DNA from: an uncultured Oscillospiraceae bacterium
GTDB taxonomy: Bacteria > Bacillota > Clostridia > Oscillospirales > Oscillospiraceae
DNA length: 64,000 bases
Direction of reading: 5' to 3'
Assembly: GCA_934567355.1 (NCBI GenBank)
Contig: CAKTJC010000013.1
Span: forward strand, 1 to 64,000
Part shown: positions 1 to 7,336 of the stretch, piece after piece
Layout: every line of letters starts with the position of its first letter
Position numbering within the stretch: position 1 is the first letter of the stretch
The notes under the pieces: model-generated
Databases searched by the model: none
Told to the model about the DNA's origin: nothing
What the model saw: only the letters and a program-made list of their open reading frames with translations
Made by a program: the position numbers and the translations under genes

Positions 1-645
1 GCTCCCGAGTATGCCTGCATCAAGGAGCTGATGGACGCTGTTGACGACTATATCCCCACTCCCGACCGTAAGGCTGACCAGCCCTTCCTGATGCCCGTTG
101 AGGACGTCTTCACCATCTCCGGCCGCGGCACCGTCGCTACCGGTCGTGTGGAGCGTGGTATCGTTAAGAAGAACGAGCCTGTTGAAATCGTTGGCCTGCG
201 TGAGGACAAGCTGTCCACCGTCGTGACCGACATCGAGATGTTCCACAAGCTGCTGGACTTCGCAGAAGCTGGCGACAACATCGGCGCTCTGCTGCGTGGT
301 ATCGACAAGAAGAACATTGAGAGAGGCCAGGTTCTGGCGAAGCCCGGTTCCATCCATCCTCACACCAAGTTCGCTGGCCAGGTTTACGTCCTGTCCAAGG
401 AAGAAGGCGGCCGTCATACCCCCTTCTTTAACAACTACCGTCCTCAGTTCTACTTCCGTACCACTGACGTGACCGGCATCATCACTCTGCCCGAGGGCGT
501 TGAGATGTGTATGCCTGGCGATAACGTCGTCATGAAGGTTGAGCTGATCACCCCCATCGCTATCGAGAAGGGTCTGCGTTTCGCTATCCGTGAGGGTGGC
601 CGTACCGTCGGTTCCGGTGTCGTTACCGAGATCTTCGAGGCTTAA
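1..645 (+). CDS. tuf: Elongation factor Tu, C-terminal part (5' end outside window)
   Basis: This is the last 214 residues of EF-Tu, the GTPase that delivers aminoacyl-tRNA to the ribosome. The reading frame is open from base 1, so the GTPase domain lies upstream. What remains is the end of domain I plus the two beta-barrel domains: the [17 protein letters not shown] segment opens domain II, and [18 protein letters not shown] with the ending [11 protein letters not shown] is typical of domain III. The coding sequence has strongly biased codons, as expected of a highly expressed gene, and is followed directly by a strong terminator, so it ends its operon. Identification is near certain; only the start is missing. 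Confidence 0.98.
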   Translation, partial: APEYACIKELMDAVDDYIPTPDRKADQPFLMPVEDVFTISGRGTVATGRVERGIVKKNEPVEIVGLREDKLSTVVTDIEMFHKLLDFAEAGDNIGALLRGIDKKNIERGQVLAKPGSIHPHTKFAGQVYVLSKEEGGRHTPFFNNYRPQFYFRTTDVTGIITLPEGVEMCMPGDNVVMKVELITPIAIEKGLRFAIREGGRTVGSGVVTEIFEA

Positions 646-667
646 TTTAATTAAATAAAGCTTCCGT

Positions 668-698
668 CCCCCACTCTTCGGAGTGGGGGATTTTCTCT
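668..698 (+). terminator. Rho-independent terminator of tuf
   Basis: A perfect 9-bp stem (CCCCCACTC / GAGTGGGGG) is closed by a TTCG tetraloop and followed by ATTTTCT, 22 bases after the tuf stop. Confidence 0.93.
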
Positions 699-747
699 GA
701 TGGAGCTATCCCCTAAAAATTTCCGCGACTGCGGCAGGAGAAAAGAA

Positions 748-1197
748 ATGAACTGTTGTGAAGTGAACCTGACCCCCGAGGTCAAGGAAATCCTTTTGAA
801 AATGTCCGCCGATTGGGCGGCGGAAAACAGCTGCCGGGGCTACTACGCCAATGATGAATCGGATCTGCAGGGAAACCGTTTTTTCCTGGCGATGGATGAA
901 GATAAACCGGTGGGCTACCTTTTCGGACACCTGGAGCATGCAAAAAGCTCCTCCACCGTAATGGAAGAGGGGACGCCCTTCTTCGAGGTGGAGGAGATCT
1001 ATGTTGCTCCGTCCATGCGCTCCAAGGGGATCGGCGCAGAGCTGTTCCGGTTTGCGGAAAATGCGATTTGCACCGATACAGATTTCGTCCTTCTTTCCAC
1101 AGCCACCCGAAACTGGCGCGCCATTTTCCATTTTTACATTGATGAATTGGGCATGGAGTTCTGGAATGCACGGCTGTTCAAGAAGATCAAGCCATAA
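748..1197 (+). CDS. GNAT-family N-acetyltransferase
   Basis: A 149-residue protein of the GNAT fold, which transfers acetyl from acetyl-CoA to an amine; the acceptor cannot be told. The acetyl-CoA motif A is clear: FFEVEEIYVAPSMRSKGIGA with the R-x-x-G-I-G pyrophosphate loop near residue 92, then a C-terminal strand FVLLSTATRNWRAIFHFY typical of motif B. The ATG at 748 is preferred to one at 700 because CAGGAG lies seven bases before it and the upstream peptide is not GNAT-like. It stands alone between the tuf terminator and its own terminator. Confidence 0.85.
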   Translation: MNCCEVNLTPEVKEILLKMSADWAAENSCRGYYANDESDLQGNRFFLAMDEDKPVGYLFGHLEHAKSSSTVMEEGTPFFEVEEIYVAPSMRSKGIGAELFRFAENAICTDTDFVLLSTATRNWRAIFHFYIDELGMEFWNARLFKKIKP

Positions 1198-1206
1198 ACA
1201 TAAAAA

Positions 1207-1256
1207 TCAGGGAGCAGTCCCCGCTGAGGGGGATCGCTCCCTGAAAGTATATTTTC
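1207..1256. terminator. Bidirectional terminator between convergent genes
   Basis: A 9-bp outer stem TCAGGGAGC / GCTCCCTGA (1207-1215 with 1236-1244) has an inner TCCCC/GGGGA pairing and is followed by an AT-rich tract. It separates the acetyltransferase from the convergent membrane-protein gene. Confidence 0.8.
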
Positions 1257-1754
1257 TCATGTTTTCCGGCGCGGCAGGATCAGCCGTGCAAATCCGACGA
1301 TGGAAGAAAGATAACAGAAAATTCCCAGCACCGTAAACCCGACCGACTCTCTGGCGAGGTGCTTCGTTGTGTCCTCAAAATCCAGATATTTTGCCGCTGC
1401 GCACTGCAATTCCAAAACGGTATTGGAATTCGGATGAACGGCCATTTCGAGAACGGAACCGGGCTCCAGCAATTCTATTGCTTCAAGCAGCGTGTTACTC
1501 ACGCACGAGCCGTCTATGCGAAGCTCCTCATGATCGTCAAAGCGGAGAATGATCTCCTGCACTCGCCCATGCTTCAGCCGTTCTTGGCTGGAGGAAAATG
1601 TCGCTATGACATGGTGAGCGGCCTCACGTGCAATAGGGGCATTCCAGTACCGCATACCAAAGGTAAAAACGGCACCCAGAATCAACCCGGCAATCAGAAG
1701 AAATACCGCTGTTCTCTTTGAAATTTCCGCAAATTCTTCTTTTAATTTCTTCAT
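1257..1754 (-). CDS. Unrecognised two-TM membrane protein
   Basis: A 165-residue protein I cannot assign. A membrane segment at residues 16-34 (TAVFLLIAGLILGAVFTFG) is followed by about 95 polar residues and a second membrane segment near residues 138-158 (VGFTVLGIFCYLSSIVGFARLI), ending in a basic tail. The central part has alternating strand-like segments (VQEIILRFDDHEELRID) and probably folds as a small beta domain outside the membrane. GAGGTAAGCG precedes the ATG. It is transcribed divergently from the next gene, itself a small membrane protein; no functional link can be claimed. Confidence 0.6.
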   Translation of the reverse strand: MKKLKEEFAEISKRTAVFLLIAGLILGAVFTFGMRYWNAPIAREAAHHVIATFSSSQERLKHGRVQEIILRFDDHEELRIDGSCVSNTLLEAIELLEPGSVLEMAVHPNSNTVLELQCAAAKYLDFEDTTKHLARESVGFTVLGIFCYLSSIVGFARLILPRRKT

Positions 1755-1843
1755 CGCTTACCTCGTCAGTCCTGTTCTGTATGTTGTGTACCTCTTACAA
1801 TACCAAGTTGCGTTGCTTCTGTGCAGCGAATCGCGGGATGAAG

Positions 1844-1872
1844 TTGAAAAAAGTTCTCCCATTTGTTATCAT
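1844..1872 (+). promoter_or_regulatory. Sigma-A type promoter for the 1897 gene
   Basis: TTGAAA at 1844-1849 and TATCAT at 1867-1872 are separated by 17 bases, 25 bases upstream of the start codon. Confidence 0.7.
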
Positions 1873-1896
1873 TATCAAAAGAGGGAAGGGAAGAAA

Positions 1897-2376
1897 ATGG
1901 TTCTGAATATCCATAATTCGACGCCTACACCCGGAATGCCAAAGCGGGTAAAATGGATGCTTTCGATTGGCTTCCTGATGCTGTATTTCATTTTTGCCCT
2001 GGGGGCTTACGTCGTCGCTGTGTATGCAGGGAGGATGATCTGGGCGACTCTCCTGGCGGTGCTGCCGCTGCTCTTCCTGACATGGGTTTGCTGGAGCATG
2101 AAAAATCTGGAAAAAGCGCATATTGAGGTCGAAGATGACCGGATTACCATTGTTGTGTTCCCTTTTGGGTGGCGAAGAGTCAAAACCGTTTCGTTTTCTC
2201 AGATCGATCATGCCACAATCGTTCCGGCTGTTTCCCTGAAGATTCCCGGGGAGAGGCTTTGTCTTCCAGGCGTGAGCTACCTCGTTTTCTTCGATGGTAC
2301 AGGAAGGCCGCTCTTTAAGCTTTTGAACACCCCGGAGGCACGCCAATTTCAGCAGTCGGTGACAGTGCTCCAATAG
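1897..2376 (+). CDS. Two-TM membrane protein with a PH-like C-terminal domain
   Basis: A 159-residue protein of unknown role. Two adjacent membrane segments (about residues 18-66, from MLSIGFLMLYFIFALGAYVV to LLAVLPLLFLTWVCW) are followed by a soluble domain of about 90 residues with the pattern EVEDDRITIVVFPFGWRRVKT and FSQIDHATIV, which resembles bacterial PH-like membrane-associated domains. The start at 1897 is chosen because GGAAGGGAAG lies directly upstream and a good promoter ends at 1872; an earlier in-frame ATG at 1786 would lie upstream of that promoter. Confidence 0.6.
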   Translation: MVLNIHNSTPTPGMPKRVKWMLSIGFLMLYFIFALGAYVVAVYAGRMIWATLLAVLPLLFLTWVCWSMKNLEKAHIEVEDDRITIVVFPFGWRRVKTVSFSQIDHATIVPAVSLKIPGERLCLPGVSYLVFFDGTGRPLFKLLNTPEARQFQQSVTVLQ

Positions 2377-2420
2377 ACAGAAGGTCAGGTATTATAATTA
2401 TGCCGGCATCCCATTGGGCA

Positions 2421-3191
2421 TCAGCCAATTTTCTGCCATTTCAGATTCAGCGCTTTGATATAGCTGACGCTGAATGGCGCCTCTTGCTGCAAATCTTGTC
2501 CGTCCGGCCAGAATGCGTCGTCGCTCCAGAGCACTGTTTCATCCCGTACCAGCAGGGTGGCATCCAGAATTTCGCGGCTGTAATTTTCCTTCGGCGGGCG
2601 CAGATTCAGAGCAAGCACTCCTTCAAAGCACAGCTCCGCAACGCCGTACCACCCGGAGTTATCGAAGACCGCGGTTACCCTGGTCATGCCGGAAGTCTCC
2701 TCGTAGCACAGCTTCTCCAGCGTGGAATCATGAAAGGCAGCAAAAAGCTTCATAAACGCGTCGGCATCTGCCTGAGTCCGGATGTAATTCCACAGCGCGG
2801 CATCGTCCGGCTCCCGCAGCGCGACCCCGGCCTCAGCCACGGGAATTGACCTGCGCTCCAAAATGGCACAGAGAAACGCGCTGTTGTCGCAGACATCCCG
2901 GTATCCCGTCAGGGCATGAATGGTCATCTCTTTGCCATTTTCCTGACAATGGGCTTTGTACCTGAGAAGATGGGCATTCTCATAGTGCACCCAGCCATCG
3001 GTATCATCCTGAATTATTTCAACCAGCGGCTCCGGCACTGCGCCGCTTTTATCCAGGTAGTCCGCCAGCTCGAAGCACTGCGTTTCAGGATTGACGGCAA
3101 CATACTGCCCGTTATATCCCGGGTTGATGCAGCAATAAAGGATGGATTTATAGTATTGGTTCCGTGCTTTGTCATGAATGCGTGCAAACAC
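2421..3191 (-). CDS. Hypothetical soluble protein, 256 aa
   Basis: I do not recognise this protein. It has no signal peptide or membrane segment. The first half is rich in acidic residues and aromatic patches (GYNGQYVAVNPETQCFELAD). The second half begins AFMKLFAAFHDSTLEKLCYE and continues with alternating strand segments (MTRVTAVFDNSG, VAELCFEGVLALNL), an arrangement seen in small beta-rich immunity-like or DUF proteins of Firmicutes. The start is GTG with AGGAGG seven bases upstream. The palindromic element at 3213-3381 lies just upstream, so transcription probably enters from the small gene at 3378-3545. Confidence 0.55.
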   Translation of the reverse strand: MFARIHDKARNQYYKSILYCCINPGYNGQYVAVNPETQCFELADYLDKSGAVPEPLVEIIQDDTDGWVHYENAHLLRYKAHCQENGKEMTIHALTGYRDVCDNSAFLCAILERRSIPVAEAGVALREPDDAALWNYIRTQADADAFMKLFAAFHDSTLEKLCYEETSGMTRVTAVFDNSGWYGVAELCFEGVLALNLRPPKENYSREILDATLLVRDETVLWSDDAFWPDGQDLQQEAPFSVSYIKALNLKWQKIG

Positions 3192-3212
3192 CAGAATGCC
3201 TCCTTTGCGGCT

Positions 3213-3381
3213 TTAGGGAAACTCTGAAAAAATCATCTGCGGCTGGGCAGCGAGCTTTTTGCTCCCATGCCGCAGGATGAAAAATGGGAAATACATAGAG
3301 TATTCCGCCATTTTCCATCCTTTGCCTGGGAACAAAATCCCTCGCTGCCAGCTCTTGCTGATTTCATCAGAGCTTCCTTAG
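3213..3381. repeat. Palindromic MITE-like element, copy 1 (long form)
   Basis: About 169 bp with imperfect terminal inverted repeats (TTAGGGAAACTCTGA at the left, reverse complement CTAAGGAAGCTCTGA at the right). Inside are a second arm pair (CAGCGAG / CTCGCTG) and an apex hairpin: GGATGAAAAATGG at 3275-3287 pairs with CCATTTTCCATCC at 3308-3320 around the core GAAATACATAGAGTATTCC. The same architecture recurs at 19937 and 61988. No transposase is encoded. The right end overlaps the stop codon of the small gene on the minus strand. Confidence 0.85.
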
Positions 3382-3545
3382 GATGCCTGATTATCGATCG
3401 TATAAACAATGCAGCCGATTCCGGCAACCATGGAGAACAGAATCGCTCCTTCCAGCCCGCTGCCCAGAGTTGCACCTGCAAAGAACTCTACGATTCCGGC
3501 AAGCACCATGATGATAACGGAGATAACCGTGCGGAATTTATTCAT
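3378..3545 (-). CDS. Small hydrophobic two-TM peptide, 55 aa
   Basis: A short gene starting MNKFRTVISVIIMVLAG with two hydrophobic segments (about residues 7-30 and 33-51) separated by a glycine turn, and a short polar end TIDNQAS. AGGAGGGTG lies six bases upstream of the ATG. Function is unknown; size and topology suggest a small inner-membrane peptide. Its TAA stop (3378-3380) lies inside the terminal repeat of the palindromic element, so the last codons may have been changed by the insertion. It sits directly downstream of the U32-like gene on the same strand. Confidence 0.65.
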   Translation of the reverse strand: MNKFRTVISVIIMVLAGIVEFFAGATLGSGLEGAILFSMVAGIGCIVYTIDNQAS

Positions 3546-3626
3546 ATTTGCACCCTCCTGTATTTTTATAGATTCGTGTGTAGGCGGCCATCAGTACCGG
3601 AAACCCCACAAAGCATGCGATTGCAC

Positions 3627-4538
3627 TCAAAACAGATCCAGCATATTATCCAGGTAAATTTCCTCCCGCACCCGAAGTTGATATTCCGGCTTTGTCATGT
3701 AGTAGAGCAGGAATTCCAGGATCAGTGCGCTGCCGAGCCCGCGCCCCTCGATTTTGAAATTGGAAAACCCCATGGGCAGATAGGTGTTTTGAATGTCGCC
3801 GATGCCGATGAAGCCCGGGTTTTCCATGGCGGCGGAAAAACGGTAGCCTTCCCCGGCGTTTGGCGCAGTGCAGCGGTGCTCCGGGCAGAGTTCTCCCAGA
3901 TTCTTCCGGCTGACGGCTTCGTAGCAGGCTTTTCTGTCCCTGCATCCGAAGAAGCAGCATTCGTTGCACAGAAATTCGGCTTTTTTCTTTAGCGGGCAGG
4001 GGAGCGTATTTAACCGGTCAAATGCTCTGTTCAGGCGGAAATCCGGCACCACATAGCGAAAATCCTCCCGCTCCAGCTCCTGCCGCAGCAGCGGAAACTC
4101 CGTCAGAACCTTGGTGGTGGAGGAGACGAAATAGAGCTCCGGATATGTCTTTTTCAGGTAGTCCAGCAGCAGCTCCGAGTGGACGATTACGCCGTTTTGC
4201 GGCTCCCCGCTGTCTGCAAACAGGCGGCAGAGGGCGTTGCATTTGGAGTCCGAAAGATGCTCCTGCCGGAGCAGGGAATTGCTGAAGGTCAGCCGGGCGG
4301 AAATCCCGTATTCCCGGGTCAGCGCCAGCACCTGTGCAGGGTCTTGCACCCCCAGCCCGACCCGTCCGCCGCCCCAGATGCAGCCCTCCGGCGCCCCGTA
4401 GATGGAGCCAATGTCGCACCAGTCGTAAAAATATTCCCGATGCGCCCGGAACAGGGGCAAAAAGACGCGATACAGCTCATAAAATTCGAACAGACCGGGA
4501 AGATGATAGTGCGCGACAGGCGTTTTTGTGTGTCCCAC
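3627..4538 (-). CDS. Cysteine-rich TIM-barrel-like protein, possibly U32-peptidase related
   Basis: A 303-residue cytoplasmic protein. A cysteine cluster around residues 190-225 (FLCNECCFFGCRDRKACYE followed by LCPEHRC) could bind an iron-sulfur cluster. The layout of an N-terminal barrel-like half and a later Cys cluster recalls the U32 / UbiU-UbiV family, but I cannot name a substrate. GTG at 4538 is chosen because GGAAGGAG lies five bases before it; a TTG at 4553 overlaps that site. A TATAAT box lies at 4593-4598 on this strand. The family call is tentative. Confidence 0.5.
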   Translation of the reverse strand: MGHTKTPVAHYHLPGLFEFYELYRVFLPLFRAHREYFYDWCDIGSIYGAPEGCIWGGGRVGLGVQDPAQVLALTREYGISARLTFSNSLLRQEHLSDSKCNALCRLFADSGEPQNGVIVHSELLLDYLKKTYPELYFVSSTTKVLTEFPLLRQELEREDFRYVVPDFRLNRAFDRLNTLPCPLKKKAEFLCNECCFFGCRDRKACYEAVSRKNLGELCPEHRCTAPNAGEGYRFSAAMENPGFIGIGDIQNTYLPMGFSNFKIEGRGLGSALILEFLLYYMTKPEYQLRVREEIYLDNMLDLF

Positions 4539-4602
4539 TTTTGCTCCTTCCAATGCACGATGGATTTTGCCGGATGCATTTTGCGTATATTGATTATATC
4601 AT

Positions 4603-4630
4603 AAAAAACGCCGGAGGGAATCCCTCCGGC
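4603..4630 (-). terminator. Terminator of the spermidine-acetyltransferase-like gene
   Basis: A perfect 9-bp stem GCCGGAGGG / CCCTCCGGC with a 3-base loop is followed on the minus strand by GTTTTTTAT. Confidence 0.88.
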
Positions 4631-4637
4631 ATGAATT

Positions 4638-5090
4638 TTATGTCAGATCCCTTGCAAGCTCGATCTCATCTTCATCGGCATTCCCCGTTTCGGTGAAACC
4701 AAACTGCCGGTACAGGCGCAAAGCGGCGCTGTTTTCCGGGCTGCAGGTCAGGGCAACCCGATCGGAATCGCCAAAGGGCTTTTGGGCAATGTACGCCAGC
4801 ACCTGCTCCATGGCGGCTTTGCCGTATCCCTTGCCCTGCTGGGCGGCATCGATCATCATGTGCCAGATATCATACTCCTGCAGGTCGTAGTCGTAGATGA
4901 CCATCACATAGCCCACCATCCTGTCGGCATCGTAAATTCCGAAGGGCGTGCATTGGTGATAGTACACATAGGCCTGGGCGAGACTCCGAATGGGGTGGGA
5001 GACAAACTTCTCCTGCCCATCCTTCAAGGTCAGGTGAAAGGCATCCAGAAAGTTGTTTTCGTCGATTTTGTGTAAGGCAACTTGTTTCAT
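4638..5090 (-). CDS. GNAT acetyltransferase, diamine/spermidine type (Blt/PaiA-like)
   Basis: A 150-residue GNAT enzyme. The opening HKIDENNFLDAFHLTLKDGQ and the segment SLAQAYVYYHQCTPFGIYD match the bacterial spermine/spermidine acetyltransferase subgroup, which neutralises excess polyamines. Motif A is MMIDAAQQGKGYGKAAME (Q-x-x-G-K-G-Y-G, about residues 78-95) and motif B is LTCSPENSAALRLYRQFGF. The start has GGAGG upstream. A promoter lies 140 bases upstream, and the intervening leader holds a short peptide frame with its own ribosome site and a hairpin. Polyamine specificity is inferred from family resemblance only. Confidence 0.8.
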   Translation of the reverse strand: MKQVALHKIDENNFLDAFHLTLKDGQEKFVSHPIRSLAQAYVYYHQCTPFGIYDADRMVGYVMVIYDYDLQEYDIWHMMIDAAQQGKGYGKAAMEQVLAYIAQKPFGDSDRVALTCSPENSAALRLYRQFGFTETGNADEDEIELARDLT

Positions 5091-5130
5091 TCCAATCCTC
5101 CAGTGTGGTGCGGGGGATCAGATCGTCTCG

Positions 5131-5184
5131 TTAACAGACAGTATCCCCCTGAAATGTTTTGGTTTCGTGCATGTAAAATAACAT
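5131..5184 (-). other. Possible 17-residue leader peptide upstream of the acetyltransferase
   Basis: In the roughly 140-base leader between promoter (5233-5261) and coding start (5090), an ATG at 5184 is preceded by AAAGGAG eight to nine bases upstream and opens a frame MLFYMHETKTFQGDTVC ending at 5131. The end of the frame overlaps one arm of a GGGGGAT / ATCCCCC hairpin (about 5110-5146). This arrangement fits translational control, but no T-tract is present and conservation is unknown. Confidence 0.4.
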
Positions 5185-5232
5185 ACTGACCATCTCCTTT
5201 CAGGTTGAAATCGCAGCTCTGCCTGCACCGAA

Positions 5233-5261
5233 AGTATAGCATAGGCATATCAAACTGTCCA
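5233..5261 (-). promoter_or_regulatory. Promoter of the spermidine-acetyltransferase-like gene
   Basis: On the minus strand TGGACA (5256-5261) and TATACT (5233-5238) are 17 bases apart. It leaves a leader of about 135 bases before the GNAT start. Confidence 0.65.
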
Positions 5262-5355
5262 GAGGGAATTGCACTGCGGAGCAAAATAAAGCTTGCAGTT
5301 ATCTGCCCTGTTTTGTAAAATGAGGATATATGCAGAGTATTGGGAGGAACTGAAA

Positions 5356-5865
5356 ATGGATCAATTCAAAATCCGCGCAACCAGCTTTTACTGGATCGAC
5401 GGAGATGCAGATGACCCGGAGGATCTGTGCCTGCACGGGCATGTGGTCGCCGAGATTGGGGGCGTCCGGCTGGAGGATGACTGCACGGTCAGCGCCACGG
5501 CACTGTATCTGCTGAAAACGCTGACGGAGGATCACATCCTTCACGAGGATAATCAAATGCTGCCCTGCTGCGGTCATTTTTACGTTCCGGATGAAAAGCT
5601 TGAAAATGTGTTCATCAGCGGCTGTGATAACGGAACCGACTGGACGGTGACCCATCGCGGAAGCAGTGTCATCCTGACGCTGGAGGACGGAACAGAAGCA
5701 GCTGTCCCGCTGGAAGAATACCGGCAGGAGGTTTTCCGCTTTGCGGACAGGGTGGAGGAATACTATAAAGCCTGTTCCCCTAAAAAGCTCCCGGAAGATG
5801 AATTCCGGCGCAGCGGATACCTCACCTTCTGGAAGGAATGGCACCGGCGGAGAAGGGGAGCTTAG
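5356..5865 (+). CDS. Hypothetical soluble protein, 169 aa
   Basis: I do not recognise this protein. It is soluble, acidic in its first half (DGDADDPEDLCLHGHV) and basic at the extreme C-terminus (WKEWHRRRRGA). The central FISGCDNGTDWTVTHRG segment looks like a conserved core of a small beta-rich DUF family. ATG at 5356 has GGGAGGA eight bases upstream and fits better than an in-frame ATG at 5293. Its stop codon overlaps by four bases the stop of the convergent radical SAM gene, so the two messages form a short antisense overlap and no terminator separates them. Confidence 0.6.
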   Translation: MDQFKIRATSFYWIDGDADDPEDLCLHGHVVAEIGGVRLEDDCTVSATALYLLKTLTEDHILHEDNQMLPCCGHFYVPDEKLENVFISGCDNGTDWTVTHRGSSVILTLEDGTEAAVPLEEYRQEVFRFADRVEEYYKACSPKKLPEDEFRRSGYLTFWKEWHRRRRGA

Positions 5866-6725
5866 AAAAGCGAAAGCTGTGTATCCGCCTCCGGGAGTGT
5901 CCGCAGGTATTGAAAGCATTCTGCCGGGCGGTAAAGGATGCCGTTCTGGGTGCAGGTATTTGCAAGCAGCTCCATCAGTGCTTCGTGACTCGGGCTGAGC
6001 AGCTCATAGGCGTTCCCATAGGTGCGGATGTACCAATCCTTCAGTCCGGGAAAATGCTTGTCCAGCGCCCGGTAGAAATATTCCCGGCTGCCGTCGCGCA
6101 GCGTGACGCCCATGCCAAAGCAGATGATTCCCTTTACCCCTGCTGCCACGCAGTAATTCAGGAGCCCCGTGATGTTTTCGGGCGTGTCGTTGATGCGCGG
6201 CAGGATCGGCGCCATCCACACGACGGTGGGAATACCGGCCTGCTTAAACTGCATCAGTGCGTCAAACCGCTCCCGGGTGGTGGAGACATTCGGCTCAAGC
6301 ACGCGGCACAGCGATTCGTCACAGGTCGTCAGCGTCATCTGCACGACGGCCTTTGCCCTGCGGTTGATGGATTTCAAAAGCTCCATATCCTGCAAGATCC
6401 GCGTGGATTTTGTCTGGATCGCCACTCCGTAGCCGTATTTTTCGATTATTTCCAGACATCTTCGGGTAAGCCGCAGCGTTTCCTCCGCATGCAGGTAGGG
6501 GTCGCACATGGAACCCGTCCCGATCATGCATTTTTGGCGTTTGGAGCGCAGCGCCCGCTCCAGAAGCTCCGGGGCGTTTCTTTTTACCTCGATGTCTTCG
6601 AAGGGGTGGGTGAAGCCGTAGCAGAGGCTTCGGCTGTCGCAGTAGATGCACCCATGGGAGCAGCCTCTGTAAATATTCATCCCATTGCTGTTGGATAAGA
6701 TCCCTTTTGCGTCAACATAATGCAC
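5862..6725 (-). CDS. Radical SAM protein, SplB-like (Rv2578c family)
   Basis: A 287-residue radical SAM enzyme. The [4Fe-4S]-SAM motif C-x3-C-x2-C is at residues 22-29 (CSHGCIYC), preceded by NIYRGC, the usual signature of the spore photoproduct lyase-like Rv2578c family. The barrel continues with MIGTGSMCDPYLHAEE and AIQTKSTRI. It lacks the spore photoproduct lyase C-terminal region, so DNA repair should not be assumed; the family's substrate is unknown. GTG at 6725 is chosen because AAGGGGGTG precedes it and relatives begin at this HYVDAKGIL segment. A promoter at 6819-6847 and a 20-codon upstream frame precede it. Confidence 0.8.
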   Translation of the reverse strand: MHYVDAKGILSNSNGMNIYRGCSHGCIYCDSRSLCYGFTHPFEDIEVKRNAPELLERALRSKRQKCMIGTGSMCDPYLHAEETLRLTRRCLEIIEKYGYGVAIQTKSTRILQDMELLKSINRRAKAVVQMTLTTCDESLCRVLEPNVSTTRERFDALMQFKQAGIPTVVWMAPILPRINDTPENITGLLNYCVAAGVKGIICFGMGVTLRDGSREYFYRALDKHFPGLKDWYIRTYGNAYELLSPSHEALMELLANTCTQNGILYRPAECFQYLRTLPEADTQLSLF

Positions 6726-6738
6726 TGTTTTCACCCCC

Positions 6739-6801
6739 TTACATCCTGATGCAATTAAATTTTCGCAAAGTCCCGGTGGCAGAGCCAACGATCATAGCCA
6801 T
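6739..6801 (-). other. Possible 20-residue upstream peptide before the radical SAM gene
   Basis: An ATG at 6799-6801 has AGGAGG about four bases upstream and opens MAMIVGSATGTLRKFNCIRM, ending with a TAA whose bases touch the ribosome site (AAGGGGGTG) of the radical SAM gene. Translation of this frame could therefore be coupled to the enzyme. It lies only about 15 bases from the predicted transcript start. Confidence 0.4.
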
Positions 6802-6818
6802 GCCCTCCTGATTGCATT

Positions 6819-6847
6819 ATTATATACGAGTCAAGCCCTGAAGTCAA
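6819..6847 (-). promoter_or_regulatory. Promoter of the radical SAM gene
   Basis: TTGACT (6842-6847) and a perfect TATAAT (6819-6824), both on the minus strand, are separated by 17 bases. Confidence 0.8.
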
Positions 6848-6870
6848 AGCGCTTCACTTGAAATCTTAAT

Positions 6871-6900
6871 TTGACAGTCCCCTGCGGGCTATGATAAAAT
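6871..6900 (+). promoter_or_regulatory. Promoter of the DUF2500 gene
   Basis: TTGACA (6871-6876) and TAAAAT (6895-6900) are separated by 18 bases, 34 bases before the start codon. It is divergent to the radical SAM promoter. Confidence 0.75.
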
Positions 6901-6934
6901 AAAAGCAGGAATGATGCAAAATGGAGGGGAAAAG

Positions 6935-7309
6935 ATGTTTTTTGGGATGAATTTCGGGCTGTTTGGAATTCTGACTGTAATAATGTTTGTGGCGGTGGCT
7001 GCCGTTATCGTCGTTACGGCTGTCAGGGGGCTGAGTCAATGGCACAAAAACAACAATTCGCCGAGGCTGACGGTTCAGGCAGCGGTGGTTTCGAAGCGAA
7101 CCAATATCTCCCATCACCGGAACGGGAATGATGCCGGGCAGTACCATACTTCAACGACCTATTATGCAACGTTCCAGGTAGAGAGCGGGGATCGAATGGA
7201 GTTCCAACTGGCCGGAAATGCGTATGGACTGCTGGTGGAGGGGGATAAAGGAAAGCTCTCCTTCCAGGGTACACGGTTTCTTGGCTTTGACCGAAGTAGA
7301 ACAGTTTAA
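6935..7309 (+). CDS. DUF2500-family single-TM protein
   Basis: A 124-residue protein with one N-terminal membrane segment (FGLFGILTVIMFVAVAAVIV, residues 7-26) and a beta-rich domain: QAAVVSKRTNISHHR, STTYYATFQVESGDRMEFQL, GDKGKLSFQGTRFLGFDR. This order, with the spaced KGKLSFQGTRF ending, is the DUF2500 pattern (compare E. coli YhhM). The function of the family is not known. ATG at 6935 is preferred to 6911 because GGAGGGG lies just before it. The gene has its own promoter and terminator. Confidence 0.75.
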   Translation: MFFGMNFGLFGILTVIMFVAVAAVIVVTAVRGLSQWHKNNNSPRLTVQAAVVSKRTNISHHRNGNDAGQYHTSTTYYATFQVESGDRMEFQLAGNAYGLLVEGDKGKLSFQGTRFLGFDRSRTV

Positions 7310-7336
7310 GGCTCGGAAATCCGAGCCTTAATTTTA
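7307..7336. terminator. Bidirectional terminator between DUF2500 gene and spoIVB
   Basis: An 11-bp stem TAAGGCTCGGA / TCCGAGCCTTA with a 2-base loop begins at the stop codon and is followed by ATTTTA. Confidence 0.88.

Noticed and set aside
668..698. A structured regulatory RNA after tuf
   Set aside because: The stem with TTCG loop and T-tract is fully explained as a terminator.
5087..5284. A 65-codon minus-strand frame upstream of the acetyltransferase
   Set aside because: It spans the predicted promoter and has no good ribosome site; the shorter 17-codon frame within the leader is the better candidate.
5862..6725. Spore photoproduct lyase (SplB) proper
   Set aside because: The N-terminal region and CxxxCxxC motif match the wider Rv2578c/SplB-like family, but the C-terminal conserved Cys region of true lyases is not seen.
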